Source: Butyrivibrio sp. INlla21 (GTDB lineage Bacteria > Bacillota > Clostridia > Lachnospirales > Lachnospiraceae). Taken from it: 64,000 bases of DNA. A program made the translations under genes and the position numbers. The first letter of the stretch is position 1. Each line of letters begins with the position of its first letter. The notes beneath the pieces are model-generated. The model had not been told where the DNA came from and did no database searches. It worked only from the letters and a program-made list of their open reading frames with translations. This document shows, in pieces, positions 16,660 to 26,329 of the stretch. The stretch is taken from assembly GCF_900116875.1 (NCBI RefSeq), contig NZ_FPCC01000013.1, forward strand, positions 1 through 64,000, in the 5' to 3' direction.

Positions 16660-18435
16660 TTGAGTAATAATGTAATTGACGCTAAGATGTTGTCAAAAAT
16701 GTTCTTGACCGGTGCCAAGAATCTCGAAGCTAAGAAGGAATGGATCAATGAACTCAATGTTTTCCCCGTTCCCGACGGCGATACCGGTACCAACATGACA
16801 ATGACCATCATGTCAGCAGCCAAAGAGGTTGGATCTCTTGGCGACAACGCAGATATGTCTGCAATATGCAAAGCGATTTCTTCAGGATCTCTTCGCGGAG
16901 CAAGAGGTAACTCCGGAGTTATCCTTTCTCAGTTGCTTAGAGGTTTCACAAAGGTTGTAAAAGAGCACGACGAAGTAAATGTAAGTATTCTTGCCGAAGC
17001 TTTTGATAAAGCTGTAGAGACTGCTTACAAGGCTGTTATGAAGCCCAAGGAAGGTACAATTCTTACCGTTGCCAAGGGTGCAAGCGAGAAAGCACATGAG
17101 CTTGCTGTAGAAGGTACTGAAGATATCGAGTTCTTCTGCAGTGAAGTCATTAAATACGCAGAAGAAGTTCTTGCCAAGACTCCCGATATGCTTCCTGTTC
17201 TTAAACAGGCAGGTGTTGTGGATTCCGGCGGACAGGGTCTTGTACAGGTTCTTAAGGGTGCTCTTGACGGATATCTCGGTAAAGAGATCGATCTTACCAT
17301 TACAGAAGAGCAGGTTACTCCCGGTGCCAAGACAATGGGAGAGCCCAAGGAAGAGGATATCAAATTCGGTTATTGTACCGAGTTTATCGTTCTTCTTTCA
17401 AAGCCTCTTAATATTAAGCAGGAGATTGATTTCAAGAACTTCCTTGAATCCATCGGTGATTCAATCGTTATGGTAGCCGATGATGAGATCTGTAAAGTGC
17501 ATGTGCACTCTAACGATCCCGGACTTGCGATCCAGAGAGCTCTCATGTACGGCCAGCTTTCAAATATGAAAATTGACAACATGAGAATGGAGCACAGAGA
17601 GAAGCTTTTCCATGAGAACAACGACGGATCATGGGCTGAGATAGAGACAGAGATTAACGGTGCTGCAGAGCTTACACCCACATATCTTCCGGGTGATGAT
17701 ATTCCGATAGGAAAGAAGGTTGAAACAGAAGCTCCCAAGGCTGCTGAGCCTGAAATGCCTCACAAGGAAGTCGGCTTTGTAACCGTATGCGCAGGTTCCG
17801 GACTTGCCGATATCTTCAGAGGACTTGGCGTAGATTACGTTATTGAGGGCGGTCAGACAATGAACCCTTCTACAGCCGATATTCTCGATGCTGTTGATAA
17901 GGTCAATGCCGATACCGTTATTGTACTTCCTAATAATAAGAATATTATTCTTGCGGCAAATCAGGCAGCTATCATGTCGGAAGACAATGATTCTGAGAAG
18001 AAGATTGTTGTAGTTCCTTCAAAGACTGTACCTCAGGGTATCACAGCGATCATCAACTATGTGCCCGATACTCCTGTCGAGGACAATGTTGCGGCTATGA
18101 CAGAGGCTCTCGGAACAGTTAATACAGGTGAAGTTACTTACGCCGTAAGAGATACGGTTATAGATGATGTTCAGATCAAGCAGGGTGACTACATGGGTAT
18201 CGGAGATTCCGGTATTCTTGCTGTCGGTGGCGAGATAGCCGATGTTACATTCGATATGCTCGATAAGATGATGAACGATGATCTTGAGCTTATCAGTGTA
18301 TATTACGGTGATGAAGTTGACGAGAAGGATGCAGAGGCGCTCAGAGAGAGAATTTCCGAGAAATTCCCTTCATGTGACGTTGAGCTTCAGTTTGGCGGAC
18401 AGCCTATTTACTACTACATTGTTTCTGCAGAATAA
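16660..18435 (+). CDS. fakA: Fatty acid kinase catalytic subunit FakA (DAK2 domain, YloV-like)
   Basis: The 591-residue protein has an N-terminal DAK2 kinase domain with the nucleotide/Mg site PVPDGDTGTNM near residue 35, and GSLRGARGNSGVILSQ. A middle FakA domain follows, and the C-terminal part (from residue ~365, HKEVGFVTVCAGSGL) is EDD/DegV-like, ending GGQPIYYYIVSAE. It phosphorylates fatty acids held by a DegV/FakB protein, producing acyl-phosphate for phospholipid synthesis; a DegV protein is encoded 2.2 kb downstream. The start is TTG 16660, set by AGGAGG at 16645-16650. A terminator follows. Confidence 0.92.
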   Translation: MSNNVIDAKMLSKMFLTGAKNLEAKKEWINELNVFPVPDGDTGTNMTMTIMSAAKEVGSLGDNADMSAICKAISSGSLRGARGNSGVILSQLLRGFTKVVKEHDEVNVSILAEAFDKAVETAYKAVMKPKEGTILTVAKGASEKAHELAVEGTEDIEFFCSEVIKYAEEVLAKTPDMLPVLKQAGVVDSGGQGLVQVLKGALDGYLGKEIDLTITEEQVTPGAKTMGEPKEEDIKFGYCTEFIVLLSKPLNIKQEIDFKNFLESIGDSIVMVADDEICKVHVHSNDPGLAIQRALMYGQLSNMKIDNMRMEHREKLFHENNDGSWAEIETEINGAAELTPTYLPGDDIPIGKKVETEAPKAAEPEMPHKEVGFVTVCAGSGLADIFRGLGVDYVIEGGQTMNPSTADILDAVDKVNADTVIVLPNNKNIILAANQAAIMSEDNDSEKKIVVVPSKTVPQGITAIINYVPDTPVEDNVAAMTEALGTVNTGEVTYAVRDTVIDDVQIKQGDYMGIGDSGILAVGGEIADVTFDMLDKMMNDDLELISVYYGDEVDEKDAEALRERISEKFPSCDVELQFGGQPIYYYIVSAE

Positions 18436-18462
18436 GGTATAATTTAAATATCGATTTTCTTA

Positions 18463-18495
18463 TAAGCCGGGTTTATTTTTACCCGGCTTATATTT
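18463..18495 (+). terminator. Intrinsic terminator after fakA
   Basis: TAAGCCGGGT (18463-18472) and ACCCGGCTTA (18481-18490) form a perfect 10-bp stem with an 8-nt loop, followed by TATTTT. Confidence 0.85.
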
Positions 18496-18525
18496 TAATA
18501 AGTAATCAGCAGATGAGGTTTTGTT

Positions 18526-20595
18526 ATGGGAGAAAGAGAACTTTCCGAGCTTATAACCGACCTTAAAGGAGTCGGCGACAAGACAGGTAAGCTTTTTAAT
18601 AAGTGCGGCATTTATACATGTGGAGATCTTTTGACCTATTTTCCGAGAGATTATGACTATTTCGGTGATGTCATAAATGCTTGCGATGCCTCGGAAGGAC
18701 AGATGTGCGCAATGAAGCTCACCATTGTCGGTTCTGTTTCAAAAAGACGTGTTCGTAATCTTTCAATTCTTTCTTTTGAAGCCGCGGATCAAACCGGCAA
18801 GATTAAGATGACATATTTTAACGCGCCTTATCTTATTAATAGTCTTAAATCCGGAACTACGCATGTTTTCAGAGGAATCACCCGTAAAAAAGGTAATTTC
18901 TTTTACATGGATCAGCCTAAAATGTATAAGATTGAGGAATATGCCGCTTTATCCGGCAGTATGAGGCCTAAATATTCGTTGGTTAAAGGACTTACCAATA
19001 ATGCAGTTACCAAGGCTGTTGAGCAGACCTTTATAAACGCCGGCAAGCTTGAAGAATATCTTCCGGAAGATTTGATAAATAAGCTTAATCTTGTATCTTA
19101 TTCAGAAGCTGCATACGGAATCCATTTCCCAAAGAATTCAAAAGAACTTGAGGATTCCCGAAGAAGGCTTGCTTATGATGAATTTCTTTTATTTATTTTA
19201 AAGCTTCGACTTTTAAAGCTGTCGCAAAAAGAGATTCTTAACTCTTTTCCCATGATAGAAGTATCTGATGTAAACAGATTATTGGAACAGCTTCCTTATG
19301 ATCTGACCGGCGCGCAGAAAAAAGCGTGGAATGATATATTAAACGACCTTTCGGGTAAGCATGTGATGAACAGGCTTATTCAGGGCGATGTTGGTTCAGG
19401 TAAGACTATCATTTCGTTTATGGCTCTTTTGACAGCTGCGGCAAACGGATATCAAGGCGCTATAATGGCACCGACGGAAGTACTTGCAGCGCAGCATTTT
19501 GAGAATTTCAAAAAGATGATAGATAAATACAAGATTACTGCGCTTAAACCGATTCTTTTGACAGGATCTCTTTCCGCAAAAGATAAGAGAAACGCACAAG
19601 AGCTTATCGCAAACGGTGAAGTTAATTGTATCATCGGAACCAATGCGCTTATTCAGGAAAAAGTCAGTTACAAGAACCTGGCTCTTGTCGTTACCGATGA
19701 GCAGCACAGATTCGGCGTAAGACAAAGAGAATCTCTTGCCGGAAAAGGTGAGAACGTGCATGTTCTTGCAATGAGCGCGACTCCGATTCCACGTACTCTT
19801 GCGATCATCTTATACGGAGATCTGAGTATTTCTGTTATCGATGAGCTTCCGAAAGGACGACTTCCGATCAAGAACTGCGTTGTAGGAACCGATTACAGAG
19901 ATACCGCCTATAAATTTATCAATAAACAGGTGGAAGAGGGGCACCAGGCTTATGTCATCTGCCCGATGATCGAAGAGGGCGAGCTTAACGGTGCGGAAAA
20001 TGTCATGGATTATGCGGAAAAACTTCGCTCCGCACTTCCTTCAAACATACAGGTGGGAATACTTCACGGTAAGATGAAACCCGCTGTAAAAGATGAGATA
20101 ATGGAGTCCTTTGCAAGGAAGGACATCGATGTTTTGGTTTCAACAACGGTTATCGAAGTCGGAATCGATGTTCCCAACGCTACTGTAATAATGATCGAAA
20201 ATGCCGAAAGATTCGGCCTATCTCAGCTACATCAGCTAAGGGGAAGAGTCGGAAGAGGAGATGCGCAATCATATTGTATCTTTATCAATACTTCCGAATC
20301 GGATGAGACCAAGAAAAGACTGGATATCATGAACAGATCTAATGACGGTTTTGAGATTGCAAGGGAGGATCTGGAGCAGCGCGGTCCCGGAGATCTTTTC
20401 GGCGTAAGACAGAGCGGTGAACTGTGTTTTAGAGTTGGCGAGATCTATCATGACAGCGATCTTGTAAAAGAAGCTGCGATGGATGCGGACAGAATTTTGG
20501 CAAGCGATCCGGAATTGTCTCTTCCACAACATAGTGTGTTAAAGAATAAGATAAGCACAAAATCTGCAAATTTTATTGACTTTACAACGCTATAA
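18526..20595 (+). CDS. recG: ATP-dependent DNA helicase RecG
   Basis: The protein has 689 residues, the usual length. The N-terminal wedge/OB domain (residues ~1-150) begins with an HhH-like LKGVGDKTGKLF. Helicase motifs follow: Walker A GDVGSGKT, MAPTEVLAAQH, Walker B TDEQHRFG, MSATPIPRTLA, and motif VI QLRGRVGRG. The DEQH form is typical of RecG. It remodels stalled forks and branched DNA. It starts behind the fakA terminator, so it probably has its own promoter, though none stood out. Confidence 0.96.
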   Translation: MGERELSELITDLKGVGDKTGKLFNKCGIYTCGDLLTYFPRDYDYFGDVINACDASEGQMCAMKLTIVGSVSKRRVRNLSILSFEAADQTGKIKMTYFNAPYLINSLKSGTTHVFRGITRKKGNFFYMDQPKMYKIEEYAALSGSMRPKYSLVKGLTNNAVTKAVEQTFINAGKLEEYLPEDLINKLNLVSYSEAAYGIHFPKNSKELEDSRRRLAYDEFLLFILKLRLLKLSQKEILNSFPMIEVSDVNRLLEQLPYDLTGAQKKAWNDILNDLSGKHVMNRLIQGDVGSGKTIISFMALLTAAANGYQGAIMAPTEVLAAQHFENFKKMIDKYKITALKPILLTGSLSAKDKRNAQELIANGEVNCIIGTNALIQEKVSYKNLALVVTDEQHRFGVRQRESLAGKGENVHVLAMSATPIPRTLAIILYGDLSISVIDELPKGRLPIKNCVVGTDYRDTAYKFINKQVEEGHQAYVICPMIEEGELNGAENVMDYAEKLRSALPSNIQVGILHGKMKPAVKDEIMESFARKDIDVLVSTTVIEVGIDVPNATVIMIENAERFGLSQLHQLRGRVGRGDAQSYCIFINTSESDETKKRLDIMNRSNDGFEIAREDLEQRGPGDLFGVRQSGELCFRVGEIYHDSDLVKEAAMDADRILASDPELSLPQHSVLKNKISTKSANFIDFTTL

Positions 20596-20604
20596 AAGTA
20601 AACT
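20576..20604 (+). promoter_or_regulatory. Putative sigma-A promoter for degV inside recG end
   Basis: TTGACT (20576-20581), a 17-bp spacer and TAAACT (20599-20604) overlap the 3' end of recG. The predicted transcript would begin near 20611, about 54 nt before the degV ATG. Confidence 0.45.
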
Positions 20605-20664
20605 TATTTTATTAAACAGGATGAAAATAGGAGGATTATCGGCATTTTTGTCGAAATTGCTAGA

Positions 20665-21534
20665 ATGGCTAAAGTTGCGATAGTTACGGACAGTAACAGT
20701 GGAATTACACAATCACAGGCTAAGGAACTTGGCATATATGTTGTTCCGATGCCCTTTATGATAAATAACGAAGAGTTTTTCGAAGATATCAATCTTACTC
20801 AGGAACAGTTTTATGAGAAACTTACGGGTAACGCTGAGGTTTCGACCAGTCAGCCCACACCCGATTCTCTTATGACACTTTGGGATGAGCTTCTCAAAGA
20901 ATACGATGAGATAGTTTATATCCCTATGAGCAGCGGACTTTCAGGTTCTTGTCAGAGTGCATTTATGCTTGCCGGCGAGGAATATGAAGGTAAGGTCTTT
21001 GTTGTTGATAATCAGAGAATATCCGTGACACAGAGACAGTCCGCAATAGATGCCAAGGCTATGGCTGATGCCGGCTTTTCCGCGGGAGAGATTTCCAAAA
21101 AGCTTTTTGATACCAAATTTGAGTCCAGCATTTATATTATGCTCGATACTCTTTATTATCTTAAAAAGGGCGGAAGGATCACACCCGCAGCGGCTGCGCT
21201 CGGAACGCTTTTAAGACTTAAGCCCGTTCTGCAGATCCAGGGTGAGAAACTCGATGCTTTTGCCAAAGCTCGTACAACTTCTCAAGGTAAGAACATTATG
21301 CTTACAGCCGTTAAGAACGATATTGAGAACAGATTCGGCGGTATGGAGGCAGGCGACTTCTGGATAGAAATAGCATATTCTCATGACACCGAGGCTGCCA
21401 ATGAATGGAAAAAAGAGGTAGAGGCTGCATTCCCCGCTCACGAGGTTCATATGGATCCTTTATCTTTATCTGTTTCGTGTCATATAGGACCCGGAGCGCT
21501 CGCTCTTGCGGTCACAAGAAAACTGCATTTTTGA
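20665..21534 (+). CDS. DegV family fatty-acid-binding protein (FakB-like)
   Basis: The 289-residue protein shows the DegV fold: VAIVTDSNSGI start, ISTSQPTP-like STSQPTPDSL at residue ~58, PMSSGLSGSCQSA at ~92, YYLKKGGRITPAAAALGTLLRLKPVL at ~155, and a final SCHIGPGALAL. The conserved Ser/Thr and the SGLSG loop hold the fatty acid carboxylate. It probably presents fatty acids to FakA. The start is odd: AGGAGG (20629-20634) is 30 nt from the ATG, while an in-frame ATT at 20644 is at ideal spacing. A short overlapping ORF (20621-20683) may explain this; see findings. Confidence 0.88.
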   Translation: MAKVAIVTDSNSGITQSQAKELGIYVVPMPFMINNEEFFEDINLTQEQFYEKLTGNAEVSTSQPTPDSLMTLWDELLKEYDEIVYIPMSSGLSGSCQSAFMLAGEEYEGKVFVVDNQRISVTQRQSAIDAKAMADAGFSAGEISKKLFDTKFESSIYIMLDTLYYLKKGGRITPAAAALGTLLRLKPVLQIQGEKLDAFAKARTTSQGKNIMLTAVKNDIENRFGGMEAGDFWIEIAYSHDTEAANEWKKEVEAAFPAHEVHMDPLSLSVSCHIGPGALALAVTRKLHF

Positions 21535-21585
21535 TGCGGTAATAGATTATTTTGATATTAAAGTTTTGCAAAGGGGTTTACACAA

Positions 21586-23508
21586 ATGGCTTCATACGAA
21601 CAATATGATGCTTCCAGTATCACTGTCTTAGAAGGTCTTGAAGCGGTCAGAAAGCGTCCGGGTATGTACATCGGAAGCGTGACCACAAGAGGCCTTAATC
21701 ACCTTGTTTACGAGATTGTAGACAATGCGGTAGATGAACATCTTGCAGGTTTCTGCACACAGATCCATGTAACATTGGAAGCCGACGGCTCAGCCACGGT
21801 AGAAGATAACGGACGAGGAATTCCCGTCGGAATGCACGCTAAGGGCATAACAGCAGAGCGTGTTGTTCTTACCATGCTCCATGCCGGCGGTAAGTTTGAT
21901 AATAATGCATATAAAACAAGCGGCGGTCTTCACGGTGTAGGTTCATCCGTAGTTAACGCTCTTTCTACGAGAATGAGTGTCAGGATCAAAAAAGACGGAT
22001 TTATCTATGAAGACAGCTATGAGAGAGGAATTCCCACAACCAAACTTAATAAGGGACTTCTCGATCCTGTCGGAACAACAAAAGAAACGGGAACAACCAT
22101 CAACTTCCTTCCCGATGACACTATTTTTGAAAAGACAAGATTCAAAGAAGATGATATAAAATCAAGGCTTCACGAGACTTCTTATCTAAATCCTTCACTT
22201 ACAATCATTTTCGAGGATAAAAGACCCGGTGTCGAGGAATATATTGAATTCCATGAACCCGACGGAATCACAGGCTTTATCAAGGATATGAACAAATCAA
22301 AAGAAGCCGTGTGTGACGTTGTTTCTTTTAGCGGAGAGAGCGAAGGCGTAGAAGTCGAAGTAGCGTTCCAGTATGTCAATGAATTCCACGAGGATGTACT
22401 CGGATTTTGTAATAACATCTATAATGCCGAAGGCGGTACACACCTTACCGGCTTTAAGACGATGTTTACCAATATCATCAATCAGTACGCAAGAGAGCTT
22501 AATATATTAAAAGATAAGGATGCCAACTTTACGGGTACCGATGTTAGAAACGGTATGACGGCGGTTATTTCGATCAAGCATCCCGATCCAAGATTTGAAG
22601 GTCAGACCAAGACCAAGCTTGATAACCAGGATGCTGCCAAGATCGTATCCAAGATTACCAATGATGAGGTCACAAGATTCTTTGACCGTAATTTGGAGTG
22701 CCTTAAGTCTATCATCGGCTGCGCAGAAAAGGCAGCAAAGATCAGAAAGACTGAAGAAAAGGCCAAGACCAATATGCTTACCAAGCAAAAGTATTCTTTT
22801 GATTCAAACGGTAAGCTTGCAAACTGCATAAGTAAAGATGCTTCCAAGTGCGAGATCTTCATTGTAGAGGGAGATTCCGCGGGTGGTAGCGCCAAGATGG
22901 CAAGAGATCGTAATTATCAGGCGATCCTTCCCATCAGAGGTAAGATTCTTAACGTCGAGAAAGCAAGTATCGACAAGGTTCTTGCTAATGCCGAGATCAA
23001 AACCATGATCAATGCATTCGGATGCGGTTTTTCCGAAGGATATGGTAATGACTTTGATATTAACAAGCTAAGATATGACAAGATCATCATCATGGCCGAT
23101 GCCGACGTCGACGGTGAACATATCGCGACACTTCTTTTGACCTTATTCTACAGATTTATGCCCGAACTTATCTATCAGGGACATGTTTATATCGCCATGC
23201 CGCCTCTATACAAGGCTATGCCTTCAAAAGGCAAGGAAGAGTATCTGTATGACGACAATGCACTTGCCAAGTACAGAAATACTCATAAAGGCAGCTTTAC
23301 ACTTCAGCGCTACAAGGGTCTTGGTGAAATGGATCCCGCTCAGCTGTGGGAGACAACACTCGATCCCGAAAGACGACTTCTCAAAGCCGTTGAGATTGAA
23401 GATGCCAAGATGGCTTCTCATATGACAGAGCTTTTGATGGGCGTTGACGTTCCACCCAGAAGAGAGTTTATTCATCAGCATGCGACAGACGCAGAGCTTG
23501 ATATTTAA
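21586..23508 (+). CDS. parE: DNA topoisomerase IV subunit B (type IIA, GyrB-like ATPase)
   Basis: The protein has 640 residues: a GHKL ATPase domain (EIVDNAVDEHLAGF, DNGRGIPV, GGLHGVGSSVVNAL), a transducer, and a TOPRIM domain (VEGDSAGGSAK, PIRGKILNVEKA, MADADVDGEH) with a C-terminal tail GLGEMDPAQLWETT. It lies 29 nt before its partner subunit. I call it ParE because the partner lacks a GyrA box. Lachnospiraceae usually have a separate gyrBA near the origin. The pair unlinks daughter chromosomes, which suits a location near the terminus. Confidence 0.85.
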   Translation: MASYEQYDASSITVLEGLEAVRKRPGMYIGSVTTRGLNHLVYEIVDNAVDEHLAGFCTQIHVTLEADGSATVEDNGRGIPVGMHAKGITAERVVLTMLHAGGKFDNNAYKTSGGLHGVGSSVVNALSTRMSVRIKKDGFIYEDSYERGIPTTKLNKGLLDPVGTTKETGTTINFLPDDTIFEKTRFKEDDIKSRLHETSYLNPSLTIIFEDKRPGVEEYIEFHEPDGITGFIKDMNKSKEAVCDVVSFSGESEGVEVEVAFQYVNEFHEDVLGFCNNIYNAEGGTHLTGFKTMFTNIINQYARELNILKDKDANFTGTDVRNGMTAVISIKHPDPRFEGQTKTKLDNQDAAKIVSKITNDEVTRFFDRNLECLKSIIGCAEKAAKIRKTEEKAKTNMLTKQKYSFDSNGKLANCISKDASKCEIFIVEGDSAGGSAKMARDRNYQAILPIRGKILNVEKASIDKVLANAEIKTMINAFGCGFSEGYGNDFDINKLRYDKIIIMADADVDGEHIATLLLTLFYRFMPELIYQGHVYIAMPPLYKAMPSKGKEEYLYDDNALAKYRNTHKGSFTLQRYKGLGEMDPAQLWETTLDPERRLLKAVEIEDAKMASHMTELLMGVDVPPRREFIHQHATDAELDI

Positions 23509-23537
23509 GATTTTTGACCAATAATTTGGAGTGATTT

Positions 23538-25775
23538 ATGGAAGACAGAATTATCAGAACCGAATATTCGGACATAATGCAAAAGTCATTCATAGACTAT
23601 GCGATGAGCGTTATCGTTGCGCGTGCGCTTCCCGATATCAGAGACGGTCTTAAGCCCGTTCAGAGAAGAACTCTCTACGATATGTATGAGCTCGGAATAA
23701 GATATGACAGGCCTTACAGAAAGAGTGCCAGAATCGTCGGTGATACGATGGGTAAATATCATCCTCACGGCGACAGCTCAATCTATGACTGTCTTGTTGT
23801 AATGACGCAGGATTTCAAGAAGATCGTTCCTCTTGTCGACGGTCACGGTAACTTCGGTAACATCGAGGGTGACGGCGCTGCCGCAATGCGTTATACAGAG
23901 GCCAGACTTTCCAAGATAACACAAGAAAACTTCCTTGAAGATCTGGATAAAAACGTAGTTGATTTTCTTCCCAACTTTGATGAGACCGAGAAAGAACCTG
24001 CGGTTCTTCCCGTTAAGATACCGAATTTCCTTATAAACGGATCGGAAGGTATCGCCGTTGGTATGGCTACAAGCACGCCGCCTCACAATCTTGCGGAAGT
24101 TATCGATGCCGAGATTGCATATATTCAGGATGATACACTTACAACCGCCGACCTTATGAAATATATAAAAGGTCCCGATTTTCCCACCGGTGGTATCGTA
24201 ATAAACAAAGACGAGCTTAAAGATATCTACGAGACAGGTACAGGTAAGATCAGAGTTCGCGGTAAGGTTGAAACAGAGAAGGGTAAGAACGGTCATATAA
24301 ATCTTGTTATTACGGAGATTCCTTATACAATGATCGGTGCCGGAATCGGTAAGTTTATGGCAGATGTTGCCGAGCTGGCCGAGAAGAAGATCACCAATGA
24401 CATTATCGATATTTCCAACCAGTCTTCCAAAGAAGGTATCAGAATAGTTATCGAACTTAAGAAGGACACCGATGTTGAGAACTTCACCAATCTTCTTTAC
24501 AAGAAGACCAAGCTTGAGGATACCTTCGGTGTAAACATGCTCGCTATCGACAACGGAAGGCCGGAAACAATGTCTCTTAGAGATATCATGCGTGCATGCG
24601 CTGATTTCCAGTTTGAAGTTGCGACCAGGAAATATACGACTCTTTTAAAGAAAGAGCAGGAGAAAAAAGAGATACAGGAAGGCCTTATCAAGGCTTGCAA
24701 TGTAATCGACCTTGTTATAGAGATACTAAGAGGCTCCAAAGACAGAGCAATGGCTAAGAACTGTCTTGTTAACGGTGTTACGGACGGAATAAACTTTAAG
24801 TCAAGAGAATCCAAAGCAATGGCTGCACAGCTTCTTTTTACCGAGCCGCAGGCTGATGCAATTCTCGAGATGAGATTATATAAGCTCATCGGACTTGAGC
24901 TTGATGCTCTTATCAAAGACCACGAGCAGACAGTTGCCAATATCTACAGATACGAGGATATTCTGGACAGCCACGAATCAATGTCCATGGTTATCCAGAA
25001 TGATCTTAACAGGATCAAAAAAGAGTATAAGGCAGATCGTAAGACACTTATCGAGAATCGTGAGACTGCCGTATACGAAGAAAAGCCAATCGAAGAAATG
25101 GATGTTGCGTTTATTATGGATAAGTTTGGATATGCCAAGACTATCGACGCAACAACATATGAAAAGAATAAAGAGACTATCGAAGCGGAATTCAAGTTCT
25201 CATTTATCATGAAGAATACAGGTAAGGTATGCTTCTTTACCAATACAGGTAATCTGCATACGGTAAAGGCTACAGATCTTCCTCAGGGCAAGATGAGAGA
25301 CAAGGGTGTGCCGATTGACAACGTAAGCAATTTCGATACATCCAAAGAGACTATCGTTCTTGCATCAAGTCAGTCAGACCTTAATCTTTACAGAGTTCTT
25401 TTCACAACCAAAACTGCAATGATGAAGGTTGTAGACGGCGGTGAATTCGATGTTTCTAAGAGAACGGTCGCTGCGACCAAATTAAATGATAATGATGAAG
25501 TTGTAAGTGTAGAGATACTACATGAGCAAAAAACTGTTATACTTAAATCAAACGAAGGTTTCTTCCTTAGATTTTATGTTGAGACTATACCTGAGAAAAA
25601 GAAGGCTGCTGTCGGCGTAAGAGGAATGAGACTTGGAAAGAATGACTTTATCAGAGATGTCTATTATTTAAATGACATGGAAGAGAAGCAGGTTGAGCAT
25701 AACGATAAAAAGGTTGAGCTTAGCCATCTTAAGATCACAAGCAGAGATACAAAAGGCACGAAGGTGAGATTATGA
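23538..25775 (+). CDS. parC: DNA topoisomerase IV subunit A
   Basis: The 745-residue protein carries the breakage-reunion domain. The catalytic tyrosine is Y119 in AAMRYTEARL, with PVQRRTLYDM and KYHPHGDSSIYD in the quinolone-region position. The C-terminal domain (from residue ~515) is a shorter, degenerate beta-pinwheel; at the position of the GyrA box (QRRGGKG) there is YEKNKETIEAEF, so DNA-wrapping gyrase activity is unlikely. It overlaps rsmD by ATGA. Gyrase-like alternative is possible but less likely. Confidence 0.85.
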   Translation: MEDRIIRTEYSDIMQKSFIDYAMSVIVARALPDIRDGLKPVQRRTLYDMYELGIRYDRPYRKSARIVGDTMGKYHPHGDSSIYDCLVVMTQDFKKIVPLVDGHGNFGNIEGDGAAAMRYTEARLSKITQENFLEDLDKNVVDFLPNFDETEKEPAVLPVKIPNFLINGSEGIAVGMATSTPPHNLAEVIDAEIAYIQDDTLTTADLMKYIKGPDFPTGGIVINKDELKDIYETGTGKIRVRGKVETEKGKNGHINLVITEIPYTMIGAGIGKFMADVAELAEKKITNDIIDISNQSSKEGIRIVIELKKDTDVENFTNLLYKKTKLEDTFGVNMLAIDNGRPETMSLRDIMRACADFQFEVATRKYTTLLKKEQEKKEIQEGLIKACNVIDLVIEILRGSKDRAMAKNCLVNGVTDGINFKSRESKAMAAQLLFTEPQADAILEMRLYKLIGLELDALIKDHEQTVANIYRYEDILDSHESMSMVIQNDLNRIKKEYKADRKTLIENRETAVYEEKPIEEMDVAFIMDKFGYAKTIDATTYEKNKETIEAEFKFSFIMKNTGKVCFFTNTGNLHTVKATDLPQGKMRDKGVPIDNVSNFDTSKETIVLASSQSDLNLYRVLFTTKTAMMKVVDGGEFDVSKRTVAATKLNDNDEVVSVEILHEQKTVILKSNEGFFLRFYVETIPEKKKAAVGVRGMRLGKNDFIRDVYYLNDMEEKQVEHNDKKVELSHLKITSRDTKGTKVRL

Positions 25776-26329
25776 GAGTAATTGCAGGTTCGGCAAGAAG
25801 ACTTAAGCTTGTCACTCCTGAAGGTAACGATACAAGACCTACACAAGACAGGATAAAAGAGACATTATTTAATATGATACAGAATCAGGTTCCGGGATCG
25901 GTATTTATTGATCTGTTTTCCGGAAGCGGAGGTATCGGTATAGAGGCTTTATCGAGAGGCGCAACAAGAGCATATTTTGTCGAGAATGCCGCAGCGCCGT
26001 ACAAATGCATCCTTGCCAATCTTAAGACAACGCACTTCGAGGAAGATGCCACTGTTTTTAAGCAGGACGTGGTTATAGCTCTTCGAAATATACACGAAAA
26101 AGAAGTTGATATCATCTTTATGGATCCTCCGTATCACGGAGATCTATATGAAAGAACTCTCGCTCAGTTACAGGCAATGAGTTATGTGACGGAAAATACT
26201 ATGATCATTGCAGAGAGCCCCGTTGACCTCGATTTTTCTTTTGCCGAGGATTACGGATTTGAAGTCAGAAGAGAGAAGGAATACAAGAATAATAAGCATG
26301 TATTTCTGTACAGAAAGGACAAAGCATGA
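25772..26329 (+). CDS. rsmD: 16S rRNA (guanine966-N2)-methyltransferase RsmD
   Basis: The 185-residue protein has MRVIAGSARRLKL at its start, DNTRPTQDRIKETLFN-like TRPTQDRIKETLFN, the SAM-binding loop DLFSGSGGIGIEALSRGA and the catalytic DPPY motif (FMDPPYHGD). It methylates G966 of 16S rRNA during 30S assembly. Its start overlaps the parC stop by 4 nt and its stop overlaps the coaD start by 4 nt; rsmD-coaD is a conserved pair in bacteria. Confidence 0.95.
   Translation: MRVIAGSARRLKLVTPEGNDTRPTQDRIKETLFNMIQNQVPGSVFIDLFSGSGGIGIEALSRGATRAYFVENAAAPYKCILANLKTTHFEEDATVFKQDVVIALRNIHEKEVDIIFMDPPYHGDLYERTLAQLQAMSYVTENTMIIAESPVDLDFSFAEDYGFEVRREKEYKNNKHVFLYRKDKA

Noticed and set aside
21586..25775. 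Gyrase subunits GyrB and GyrA
   Set aside because: The A subunit has no GyrA box and a reduced C-terminal domain, so topoisomerase IV (ParE/ParC) fits better; gyrBA is expected near the origin.
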